Part shown: piece by piece, positions 1 to 6,379 of the stretch | How the letters are laid out: each line of letters opens with the position of its first letter | Position numbering within the stretch: position 1 is the stretch's first letter | NCBI GenBank assembly: GCA_902767395.1 | Contig: CACXHI010000147.1 | Coordinates: forward strand, 1-14,444 | DNA: 14,444 bases | Source: Oscillospiraceae bacterium | GTDB taxonomy: Bacteria; Bacillota; Clostridia; Oscillospirales; Oscillospiraceae | Direction of reading: 5' to 3' | Position numbers and translations under genes: made by a program | Notes under the pieces: model-generated | What the model was told of the DNA's origin: nothing | The model's input: only the letters and a program-made list of their open reading frames with translations | Databases searched by the model: none

Positions 1-633
1 CTTGCCAAATTCGACGAGACCGTTCGCTTCCCGAATGGCAAGACGGTGCTGGACTATACCTGCGATCGGCTTTGCATCGAAGACAAGGTGCTGGCAACGG
101 ACATCCGGCTCTATGTCGCGGGCAGTGAACGGATCGGCATTGCGGGAAGAAACGGCGTCGGCAAATCGACCCTGCTCGCCCGGCTCTGGGACGTTCTGCG
201 CGCCCGAAAAGACCTTGCCGTCGCCCGAATGCCTCAGAATTATGGGGAAGCTCTCGACTTTGCGCAGACACCCGTGGACTTCCTTGCGCCCCACGGCGCC
301 AAGGAGGAGATCACAAGGGCAAGAACTTATCTGGGCAGCATGAGGTTTACCCATGAGGAAATGACCGGAAAAATCGGGGCGCTCAGCGGCGGGCAGCAGG
401 CCAAGCTTCTGTTTTTGAATATGGTCCTGCGTAGGTCAAACGTCCTGCTTCTGGATGAGCCGACCCGGAATTTCAGCCCGCTCTCCTGCCCGGTCGTTCG
501 CGCGGCCCTGTGCGGCTTCGGCGGCGCGATCATCAGCGTGTCGCATGACCGAAAGTATCTGAAGGAGGTCTGCACGAAGGTGTATGAGCTCCGCCCCGAC
601 GGCCTGTTCCCCGTCCCTGCCGAAGCCCTGTAG
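1..633 (+). CDS. ABC-F family ATPase, C-terminal half (5' end outside window)
   Basis: The frame is open from base 1, so the gene starts upstream; 210 residues are visible. They form one complete ABC ATPase domain: P-loop GRNGVGKST at visible residues 49-57, Q-loop glutamine near 79, signature LSGGQQAK at 128-135, Walker B VLLLDEP at 148-154 and the H-loop histidine in SVSHDR near 182. No membrane segment is present. This arrangement matches the second ATPase domain of ABC-F proteins, soluble factors that act on the ribosome; several confer antibiotic resistance by target protection. After DEPT the usual NHLD is replaced by RNFSPLS, which I associate from memory with a clostridial ABC-F subgroup. 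The protein stops soon after the domain, with no long C-terminal extension. The family call is firm. Substrate or drug specificity cannot be inferred, because the interdomain linker that would help is missing. Confidence 0.88.
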   Translation, partial: LAKFDETVRFPNGKTVLDYTCDRLCIEDKVLATDIRLYVAGSERIGIAGRNGVGKSTLLARLWDVLRARKDLAVARMPQNYGEALDFAQTPVDFLAPHGAKEEITRARTYLGSMRFTHEEMTGKIGALSGGQQAKLLFLNMVLRRSNVLLLDEPTRNFSPLSCPVVRAALCGFGGAIISVSHDRKYLKEVCTKVYELRPDGLFPVPAEAL

Positions 634-660
634 TACGCCGTTTCGCATAAAACTTAATGT

Positions 661-686
661 AGAGGCCGCTGACCACAGCGGCCTCT
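661..686 (+). terminator. Hairpin downstream of the ABC-F gene, possible terminator
   Basis: A perfect 10-bp inverted repeat (AGAGGCCGCT / AGCGGCCTCT) with a 6-base loop lies 27 bases after the ABC-F stop codon. The position and GC-rich stem suit a terminator. The bases after it on the + strand are CCCTCCG rather than a T-run, so it is an imperfect intrinsic terminator at best. Confidence 0.45.
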
Positions 687-689
687 CCC

Positions 690-960
690 TCCGTCAACGG
701 AATGCGGCCAAGGACTGCTACGTTCTGGCCGATGTGGTCATACTCCGTGACTCTTCGAGTTCGGCCACTGCGGGAAACGTCAACTTTTCAATGGTACGTT
801 CTACTACGGAGCAAATCGACTTTTCAGGGAAACGGCGTAGTAGGGACGCGCATTGCGCGTCCGCTGATTTGCGCCCACGTTTGGCAGACGGCGCACACCG
901 TGTGCCATGCCGATTCGCCCTGCTCTGCGCGCACCTCCCATCCCGCCCGGGCATAGACTG
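690..960. other. Gene-poor spacer with short palindromes and repeated words
   Basis: No convincing gene is seen; the open frames lack family resemblance and good ribosome binding sites. It contains a palindrome GGACGCGC-ATT-GCGCGTCC at 844-862, a second GCACAC-C-GTGTGC at 893-905, and two 8-base words each present twice in swapped order: GGGAAACG at 772 and 827, ACTTTTCA at 783 and 819. ACGTTCT also occurs at 720 and 796. The look is of degenerate small interspersed repeats, as in many gut Clostridia. The ribosome binding site of the next gene (AAAGGAGG) begins at about 973. Confidence 0.4.
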
Positions 961-986
961 GATTTGAATGGGAAAGGAGGAATCTC

Positions 987-2042
987 ATGGTTGATACCTG
1001 TTTTTTGGGCGCGAATACCCCACAGGGCTTTCGTTCGGAGTATGCCACGCTCCAGACAGACCCGCGCATTCGGCGGCTGCTGATTCTCAAGGGCGGCCCC
1101 GGCTGCGGGAAATCCACCCTGATGAAAACGCTGGCGGCCCGGGCTGAGGACTGCGGCTGGGCGGTGGAGCGGGTGCTCTGCTCCTCAGACCCGGCCTCGC
1201 TGGACGGCGTGATCGTCCCGGAGCTGGGGCTGGCCATTGTGGACGGCACTGCGCCCCATGTGGTCGAGCCGCAGCTCTGCGGCTGTGGAGAGAATTACGT
1301 AAACCTTGGGAAATGCTACCGGGAGGCGGAGCTTCGTGCGATGACCCCGGCGATCCGGGCGGCGAAGGCGGCGAACGCGGCCTGCTACGGCCCGGTGTAC
1401 GGGGCGCTGCGGGCTGTTGCCTCGCTGGCGGAGGCCCGTCGCGGGCTGCTGGGCCGGGAGCGGATTCGGCGGGTGACAAAGGACGCACTGGAGCAGCTTC
1501 TTCCGGAAAAGCTGCCCCAGCGCGGCAAGCAGGGGAGTCGCCGTCGGGTCTATCTCAGCGGCATTACGCCGGAGGGCCTGATGCTGCTGGAACCGGGGGT
1601 CGAGCGACTCTGGGCAATTCACGACGGGTACGGGGTCGGCTGCGGCCTTCTGCGGAGCCTGGAGGACCGGCTGACGGCAAGCGGGGAGGACGTCATCCTC
1701 GGGATGGACCCGCTCGACCCCGACGCGGTGGAGGCGGTGCTGGTTCCCGGCAGGGACGTGGGCTGGATTCGGGTCCGACCGTCCTTCCGGGGCGGGCGGC
1801 AGGCCATGCTGCGGCTCGATCTGGACAGCGCGCTGGAGGAGGACCTGCCCGCGGAAACGCTGAACGGTCTGCGGGAGCTTGCGGCGCTGGAGACGCGCCT
1901 GCTGCGGCAGGCGGTCGGCTGGCTGCGCCGCGCCAAAACCAACCACGATCTGATCGAGGAGCTTTACCGTCCCGCCGTGGACTTTGCCGCCGTGACCCGC
2001 GAGACGGAAATCCTCTGCCGGGAGCTGTTTACAGAGAGCTGA
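987..2042 (+). CDS. PRK06851-type P-loop ATPase of unknown role
   Basis: The gene encodes a 351-residue soluble protein starting at an ATG preceded by AAAGGAGG at a 6-base gap. The P-loop GGPGCGKST is at residues 36-44, and a hydrophobic strand ending in aspartate (GLAIVDGTAPH, 81-91) fits a Walker B-like strand. Length and sequence match the PRK06851 family of uncharacterised Firmicutes NTPases, which are built from two similar halves. In the second half the position expected for another P-loop reads DGYGVGCGLLRSL (213-225), lacking the lysine and serine/threonine, so that site is probably inactive. There are no signal peptide or membrane segments. The gene lies alone between a repeat-containing spacer and the VWA gene, whose stop codon faces it 20 bases away, and no terminator is visible in that gap. 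Substrate and pathway are unknown. The family call is from recalled resemblance and is fairly sure. Confidence 0.8.
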   Translation: MVDTCFLGANTPQGFRSEYATLQTDPRIRRLLILKGGPGCGKSTLMKTLAARAEDCGWAVERVLCSSDPASLDGVIVPELGLAIVDGTAPHVVEPQLCGCGENYVNLGKCYREAELRAMTPAIRAAKAANAACYGPVYGALRAVASLAEARRGLLGRERIRRVTKDALEQLLPEKLPQRGKQGSRRRVYLSGITPEGLMLLEPGVERLWAIHDGYGVGCGLLRSLEDRLTASGEDVILGMDPLDPDAVEAVLVPGRDVGWIRVRPSFRGGRQAMLRLDLDSALEEDLPAETLNGLRELAALETRLLRQAVGWLRRAKTNHDLIEELYRPAVDFAAVTRETEILCRELFTES

Positions 2043-2062
2043 TCTGCGTCAAACGGCAGTTC

Positions 2063-2725
2063 CTATCGGTCGCTGCTTCTGCCTTCAAAATCCGCCGCGA
2101 TTTCCTCGGACCAGCTTGCCTTCATCGGTGCGTTGGCGCGGATACTGCCGAGGGCGTGGCCCAGACATTCATAGACCACCCGCGTCCCCTTGTGATCGGC
2201 GTGGTAATTCACGGCCCGGTCGGCGGCGATTCCGAAGCGGCCTGCGGTCTGGATGGCGTCAATGTTCGCGCCGATGAAGAGGAATTCCCAGCCGCTTTCC
2301 TCCTTCTGCCGCGCAATCGCGCGGCGGACGGCCTCGGCGGTGTAGGTGCGGCTGGCGTTTTCCATGCCGTCGGTGATGATGGTCACCACCGTGTGCTCCG
2401 GCACGTCCTCCGGACGGATGTACTTGTGGATCTCCTCGATGTGGTTCACCGTACCGCCGATGGCGTCCAGCAGGGCCGTGCAGCCGCCTACGGTGTAGTC
2501 CTCCCGGGTCATTGACCGCACGTCCTTGAGCGGGACACGGTCATGGACGGTTTGGGACTCGTTGGCAAAGAGAACCGTGGTGACCCAGCACGGCCCGTCC
2601 TGCCGCTTCTGCTTCTCGAGCATGGCGTTGAAGCCGCCGATGGTGTCGTCCTCCAGCCCGGCCATGGAGCCGCTGCGGTCGAGAAGGAAGACCAGCTCTG
2701 TGATGTTGTTCCGTTCGTTCTTCAT
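2063..2725 (-). CDS. VWA-domain protein with intact MIDAS site
   Basis: A 220-residue soluble protein that is essentially one von Willebrand factor A domain. The metal-ion-dependent adhesion site is complete: DRSGS (D16, S18, S20), a threonine in GGCTALLDA (T83) and the aspartate of IITDGMENAS (D119). It lacks a signal peptide, so it should act in the cytoplasm, binding a partner through a divalent metal; TerY-like VWA proteins are the nearest named group I recall. The ATG at 2725 is chosen because GGAGGG sits 7 bases before it and homologues begin close to the VITELVFxLDRSGS strand; the frame stays open further upstream, past the macro gene's stop, but with no good ribosome binding site. It is the last gene of the queH-macro-VWA unit. 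Its ribosome binding site lies inside a hairpin arm (see 2733-2790). The partner is unknown. Confidence 0.85.
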   Translation of the reverse strand: MKNERNNITELVFLLDRSGSMAGLEDDTIGGFNAMLEKQKRQDGPCWVTTVLFANESQTVHDRVPLKDVRSMTREDYTVGGCTALLDAIGGTVNHIEEIHKYIRPEDVPEHTVVTIITDGMENASRTYTAEAVRRAIARQKEESGWEFLFIGANIDAIQTAGRFGIAADRAVNYHADHKGTRVVYECLGHALGSIRANAPMKASWSEEIAADFEGRSSDR

Positions 2726-2732
2726 AAGAAAT

Positions 2733-2790
2733 CCCTCCATGTGATTTTGGTGTTCGGCTTGTTTCTGAACCCATTCAACCACATGGAGGG
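2733..2790 (-). promoter_or_regulatory. Hairpin masking the VWA gene's ribosome binding site
   Basis: In the minus-strand transcript CCCTCCATGTG (from 2790-2780) is perfectly complementary over 11 bases to CACATGGAGGG (2743-2733), with a 36-base loop. The second arm contains the GGAGGG ribosome binding site of the VWA gene. If formed, the stem would block initiation unless a ribosome finishing the macro gene or a binding factor opens it. The pairing is directly visible; the regulatory effect is inferred. Confidence 0.5.
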
Positions 2791-2798
2791 GCTTTTTT
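2733..2798 (+). terminator. Terminator-like hairpin with T-run on the antisense strand
   Basis: The same 11-bp stem, read on the + strand, is followed by GC and then TTTTTT (2793-2798). The only + strand gene upstream is the PRK06851-type ATPase, whose transcript would have to run through the VWA gene to reach it. The 36-base loop is longer than usual for an intrinsic terminator. Confidence 0.4.
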
Positions 2799-2799
2799 G

Positions 2800-2822
2800 G
2801 TCGCCTGAAAAGCGACATTTTT
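2800..2822 (+). terminator. Second antisense-strand terminator-like hairpin
   Basis: GTCGC (2800-2804) and GCGAC (2812-2816) enclose a 7-base loop and are followed by ATTTTT up to 2822 on the + strand, directly beside the macro gene's stop codon. The stem is short (5 bp), so it is weak alone, but it is the second hairpin plus T-run in tandem on this strand. No T-run follows it on the minus strand. Confidence 0.3.
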
Positions 2823-3914
2823 CTATGCCCCCAGCAGGCACTGATCGAAGGCAAACAGCGTTTCGTTGATCTGGAAGATATCGTAGTTCCCGACGGACAG
2901 GAAGTATTCGATGATCACGTCGAACTTATTGCTGGGCGAGAGGGCGAAGCCCGCCTTCATCAGCAGCTCCCGCGCCTCGGGCAGGGGCAGCTCCAGCGCA
3001 ATCGCAAAGGCAATCGCCGTCGGCTTGGAGGGGCGGTAGTTGGGATCGGAGCGGATTTTGGAGAAGAGCTTGCGATCCACGTTGGCCCGCTTGTAGCAGG
3101 CGGCGTCGGTGATGCCCTTTTCGTCGATCTTCCGCAGCAGCATTTGGGAGAAGCTCTCGCCCAGACAGCGCAGCCGCTCGTCCAATGTGTCCGCGCAGAG
3201 GGCGGCAGCCTCTTCGTACGCAGCGGGTTGGACCTTCGTCCTCGCCGGTTTTGCAAGCGGACGGAAATGCGCGTGCTCCCGCTTGGCTGAAACGGAAGCT
3301 GCGCCGAATGCCTGCGCAGAAGACGATGCGGAGTTCTCATTCTGTACGTTGCAGGAGGCCCCCGCCCCAAAGAAGGAGGGCTTGGAGGACGCCTCGGGAA
3401 GATGCCGGTCGAGATAGGACTGTACGGCCTCACACAGCGGCCCGGAGCGGGGAAGTCGCTCATAGATGGCCAGCGTGACCGCCATCTCATGCGCAAGGAG
3501 AAAGCGGCCAATCTCCCGCACGGCGACGCGCAGGGCCTGATCCTTTGGGTAGCCGTAAGCCCCGGCGGAGATCAGCGGGAAGGCGACGGAGGTACAGCCG
3601 CTCTCCAGCGCGAGGGCCAGACAGCTGCGGTAGCAGGCTGACAAGAGCGCCTCTTCGTTCTGCTTTCCGCCGTGCCAGATCGGGCCAACCGTGTGAATCA
3701 CCCACTTTGCGGGCAGGGCAAAGCCGGGACTGCGCTTGGCCTGTCCTACGGTGCAGCCGCCCAGCGTCGCGCAGTATGCGCGCAGCTCCGGCCCGGCAGC
3801 GCGGTGGATGGCCCCATCCACACCCCCGCCGCCCAGCAGGCTGGGATTGGCGGCGTTTACAATGGCGTCCACGGGCAGCTTGGTAACGTCGGCATGAAGA
3901 ATCTGCAAGGGCAT
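2823..3914 (-). CDS. MacroD-type macro domain fused to a C-terminal helical (HTH-like) domain
   Basis: A 363-residue protein. Residues 1-170 form a macro domain of the MacroD type, a fold that binds ADP-ribose and often removes it from proteins or from O-acetyl-ADP-ribose. The ligand-binding motifs are intact: NAANPSLLGGGGVDGAIHRA (20-39) and FPLISAGAYGYP (112-123). An Ala/Ser-rich linker (about 172-230) leads to a helical C-terminal region (231-363) including LFSKIRSDPNYRPSKPTAIAFA (284-305). I recall this region as a recurrent clostridial module resembling an XRE-type helix-turn-helix, so nucleic-acid binding is possible but not shown. Start: ATG with AAGGAGGA 8 bases upstream, overlapping the stop codon of queH, which suggests translational coupling. 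The macro call is firm. Hydrolase activity is likely by family, and the role of the C-terminal part is uncertain. Confidence 0.88.
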   Translation of the reverse strand: MPLQILHADVTKLPVDAIVNAANPSLLGGGGVDGAIHRAAGPELRAYCATLGGCTVGQAKRSPGFALPAKWVIHTVGPIWHGGKQNEEALLSACYRSCLALALESGCTSVAFPLISAGAYGYPKDQALRVAVREIGRFLLAHEMAVTLAIYERLPRSGPLCEAVQSYLDRHLPEASSKPSFFGAGASCNVQNENSASSSAQAFGAASVSAKREHAHFRPLAKPARTKVQPAAYEEAAALCADTLDERLRCLGESFSQMLLRKIDEKGITDAACYKRANVDRKLFSKIRSDPNYRPSKPTAIAFAIALELPLPEARELLMKAGFALSPSNKFDVIIEYFLSVGNYDIFQINETLFAFDQCLLGA

Positions 3915-3926
3915 TTAGATTCCTCC

Positions 3927-4472
3927 TTATCGAATGATTTTGGAGGGCTTCAGATACCGCTCCTGCTCCGAAAACACACAGCCGCAGTATTTTTGAATGT
4001 AGAAGCCCAATTCTCTCGCCCGCTCCTGCCCCTGCCGGAACAGGGGGCGGAAATCCTGATACTGGAAACGGACGTGGAAGATATCGGCGGCCCGCTCCGC
4101 CACCTCCTTGAGCAGCTCGTGATTCTGATAGGGGGAGATGAACAGACTGGAGGTAAAGCTGTCGAAGCCGTTCTGCGCGGCGTATTCCGCAGCCGCGAAG
4201 AGCCGCATCTCATAGCATTGGACACAGCGTCCTTCGATGTCCTCCGCCACCGCGCGGACGAAGGGACGCAGACCGTAGTCGTCCTGTTCCACCAGCGGCA
4301 GGGAGATCGAGGCGGCGTAGTCGCGCAGACAGTTGCGCCGGGCGCGGTATTCCGTAAAGGGGTGGACGTTGGGGTTGTACCAGTAGGCTGTGAGGGTCTG
4401 CCCGTCCTGCCGGAGCGTGTCGATGCACATGTTGGCACAGGGCGCGCAGCAGACGTGAAGCAAGGTATTCAT
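3927..4472 (-). CDS. queH: Epoxyqueuosine reductase QueH (DUF208 family)
   Basis: A 181-residue protein matching QueH, the non-orthologous replacement for QueG. It reduces epoxyqueuosine to queuosine at the wobble base of tRNAs with GUN anticodons, using an iron-sulfur cluster and a second metal. The signature cysteines are all present: HVCCAPC (C8, C9, C12), RCVQC (C83, C86) and the C-terminal KYCGC (C163, C165). The motif YWYNPNVHPFTEY (30-42) is also typical. Length is normal for the family. The ATG at 4472 has AAGGAGG 7 bases upstream and lies 31 bases from a strong promoter, so it is the first gene of its unit. The stop codon is 12 bases from the macro gene's start. No other queuosine genes (tgt, queA) are in the window. 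Confidence 0.93.
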   Translation of the reverse strand: MNTLLHVCCAPCANMCIDTLRQDGQTLTAYWYNPNVHPFTEYRARRNCLRDYAASISLPLVEQDDYGLRPFVRAVAEDIEGRCVQCYEMRLFAAAEYAAQNGFDSFTSSLFISPYQNHELLKEVAERAADIFHVRFQYQDFRPLFRQGQERARELGFYIQKYCGCVFSEQERYLKPSKIIR

Positions 4473-4502
4473 ACCGAGGCCTCCTTCCTGTTTCTGGCCC
4501 CT

Positions 4503-4531
4503 ATTGTACCGCGCGGGGGCGATTCTGTCAA
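4503..4531 (-). promoter_or_regulatory. Sigma-A-like promoter for the queH-macro-VWA unit
   Basis: On the minus strand TTGACA (4531-4526) and TACAAT (4508-4503) are separated by exactly 17 bases. The -35 box is consensus and the -10 box has one mismatch. It lies between the preceding gene's terminator and the queH ribosome binding site, predicting a start near 4496. Confidence 0.85.
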
Positions 4532-4559
4532 GCGGTCCCCGTCCTTCGGCTTGGCAGAC

Positions 4560-4590
4560 AAAAACGCTCCCCCGCGGGAACGGGGGAGCG
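4560..4590 (-). terminator. Rho-independent terminator after the repeat-protein gene
   Basis: A perfect 10-bp GC-rich stem (CGCTCCCCCG / CGGGGGAGCG, 4565-4590) with a 6-base loop is followed on the minus strand by TTTTTG. It starts 13 bases past the stop codon of the gene at 4604-6355 and closes the mscS unit before the queH promoter. Confidence 0.93.
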
Positions 4591-4603
4591 CGGCGGAGAT
4601 CGT

Positions 4604-6355
4604 TTATCGCCAGTGCGCGACCAGCCGGACAGCTTTGGAGTCGTTCCAGTTGTAACCCGCAAAGCTTCCGTCCTCGTTGTAAACCATCGGGGTGAAGGAG
4701 AAGAAGCTGACCAGCAGCTCGACCTTGTTGCCGTCTTCATCGTACCAGCCGTCGAAGGTCATGCCCTCGCGCTCCGGGATGGGATAGTTGCACAGGTACA
4801 GATAGCCCTCGGAGGCGGCTGGGTGATCCATGCTGTAGGCGGTCACGTTGCCGCTGCCGTCATCCAGATAGAGTCTCGGGTCGGAGACGTTCTGCGCAAT
4901 CCATGTGGCGTGGACGTTGACGTAGCGGTTGCCGTCCGCACTGGGCGGAATCCGTTCAACGTCCTGCTTCGTCAGTGTGCCATACACCGGGAAGGCATAA
5001 TTGCCCTCTCTCAGTAGCAGATCGACGGGCGGATCGCCCATGTAGTCGCCAAAGAGATCAACGTCGGAGCCCTTGTCAAAGGGATTCCCCACGTGAACAA
5101 CCCAGCCGGTGAAGTCATATCCGTCCGGGGTCAGGGCGGAGGGCAGGGCATATTCGGTGAAGTCCGCCTCCGAGACCGTGTCCGACGCAAGGATCGTCAT
5201 ATAATCATCGGTCGGCGCCGGACTTGGCACGTCGAAGGTTAGCGTGTCGTTGTAGACGGTGATCACCAGCGTTCCGTCACCGAGCGGGTACTGCGCTTCC
5301 GCGGGGGGAACCCCCGAGACGCGGTTGGATTCCATTCGATAGAGATAGCCGGTGCTGCGATCCTTCAGGGTCACGTAGACGCTCAGCTCCGCGCCCTCCG
5401 GCAGGGAGGCTGCAACGGAGCCGCCCGCATAGTGGACCTGATACCCGGTTTCCCGGTTCCCGGTGACGGGGAACGCTCTGGGGTTGTCGCCCAGCGAGAA
5501 GCCCATAGTTTCCTCGTCGGAGAAGGCGGTCTGCCCCATGTGCCAGACCGTGAGATCGTACGCGTGGTCGTCGCCCGGCTGCGGCTGCAGAGTCGCGGTA
5601 AAGTCAATGTCGCCGCCGGGGAAGGCCTCCAGTGTGGCGGACAGTGTGGGCGCGGGCGGCAGAACGGAAACCGGCAGCGCAACCACCGTCTGACGTTCCT
5701 CGCCGTCCTCGGTGTAGACTGCGCGGAGCGTCAGCTGCAGGGACCCCTCCAGTCCGGCTGCGTCGATCTCACTGTCGGGATAGCGTTCCCGGAATTCCGT
5801 CCAAACGTCGGGTTCCTGCTCCGGGCTTGCGGCGCGGTTTGCCTCGTCCCTGACCTGCGCGTAGATGCTGACCGGCCACGGCGTGACGTGTTCGATTTCA
5901 ACTCCCTCCGGGGTGAAGGCGGGCGGATCGACTACGTATTGATAGCGAACTGTGTCGCCGTCCAGAACCGCATACTCCACGTCCAGCCGCACGCTGCCCT
6001 CCGGAAGCTCCGGAACCTCGGTGGCGGTCTGCACGGGAAGCGTCTCGGAGATCGAGGACTCCGACGGCGCGGAGGCTGTGGAGGTCAGCTCCGACGGCGC
6101 GGCTTCGGTGACGGACGGCTCCGTGGCGGGCGGCAGGGGAACGGCCTTGACCCCGTGGAAGCACAAAAAGCTGATCAGCAGCAGAGCGGGGACAGCAAGA
6201 AGCTGCCGCAGGCGGCGCCTGCACCCTTCGGTCTCCTGCGCCGGGGCAGTCCTCTGCCCGAATTCCGGCGGCGGAGCGGCAGATTCCAGCTCCGGGCGGA
6301 CTTCATATTCCGGCGGCGGATTGGAGATTTCGGGGGGATGTTTCGTGAATTCCAT
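4604..6355 (-). CDS. Single-pass anchored protein with InlB/Flg_new-like C-terminal repeats
   Basis: A 583-residue protein. Residues 1-49 are a proline-rich, probably cytoplasmic tail ending in arginines; 51-67 are one hydrophobic segment (LLAVPALLLISFLCFHG) acting as a membrane anchor. A Ser/Thr/Pro/Glu-rich stretch (72-120) then leads to a large predicted extracellular region rich in beta strands (about 121-380). The C-terminus holds two units like the InlB B-repeat/Flg_new family: YDFTGWVVHV to NVHATW (413-485) and MTFDGWYDEDG to VRLVAHW (532-582). Such repeats are common in surface proteins of gut Firmicutes; their ligands are mostly unknown. No LPXTG sorting signal is seen. The ATG at 6355 is chosen because GGGAGGA lies 6 bases upstream; an in-frame TTG 5 codons earlier overlaps that site. 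The gap to mscS is 24 bases, so the two are probably co-transcribed. Function is not assigned. Confidence 0.8.
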   Translation of the reverse strand: MEFTKHPPEISNPPPEYEVRPELESAAPPPEFGQRTAPAQETEGCRRRLRQLLAVPALLLISFLCFHGVKAVPLPPATEPSVTEAAPSELTSTASAPSESSISETLPVQTATEVPELPEGSVRLDVEYAVLDGDTVRYQYVVDPPAFTPEGVEIEHVTPWPVSIYAQVRDEANRAASPEQEPDVWTEFRERYPDSEIDAAGLEGSLQLTLRAVYTEDGEERQTVVALPVSVLPPAPTLSATLEAFPGGDIDFTATLQPQPGDDHAYDLTVWHMGQTAFSDEETMGFSLGDNPRAFPVTGNRETGYQVHYAGGSVAASLPEGAELSVYVTLKDRSTGYLYRMESNRVSGVPPAEAQYPLGDGTLVITVYNDTLTFDVPSPAPTDDYMTILASDTVSEADFTEYALPSALTPDGYDFTGWVVHVGNPFDKGSDVDLFGDYMGDPPVDLLLREGNYAFPVYGTLTKQDVERIPPSADGNRYVNVHATWIAQNVSDPRLYLDDGSGNVTAYSMDHPAASEGYLYLCNYPIPEREGMTFDGWYDEDGNKVELLVSFFSFTPMVYNEDGSFAGYNWNDSKAVRLVAHWR

Positions 6356-6379
6356 AGCGCTTCCTCCCAAAAGACCGGA

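Noticed and set aside
584..967. Small gene between the ABC-F gene and the ATPase
   Set aside because: It overlaps the end of the ABC-F gene, spans palindromes and lacks a ribosome binding site and domain similarity.
2726..2854. Longer N-terminus for the VWA protein starting in the macro-VWA gap or inside the macro gene
   Set aside because: The frame is open, but the upstream start has no good ribosome binding site, while ATG at 2725 has GGAGGG at the right distance and fits the start of homologous domains.
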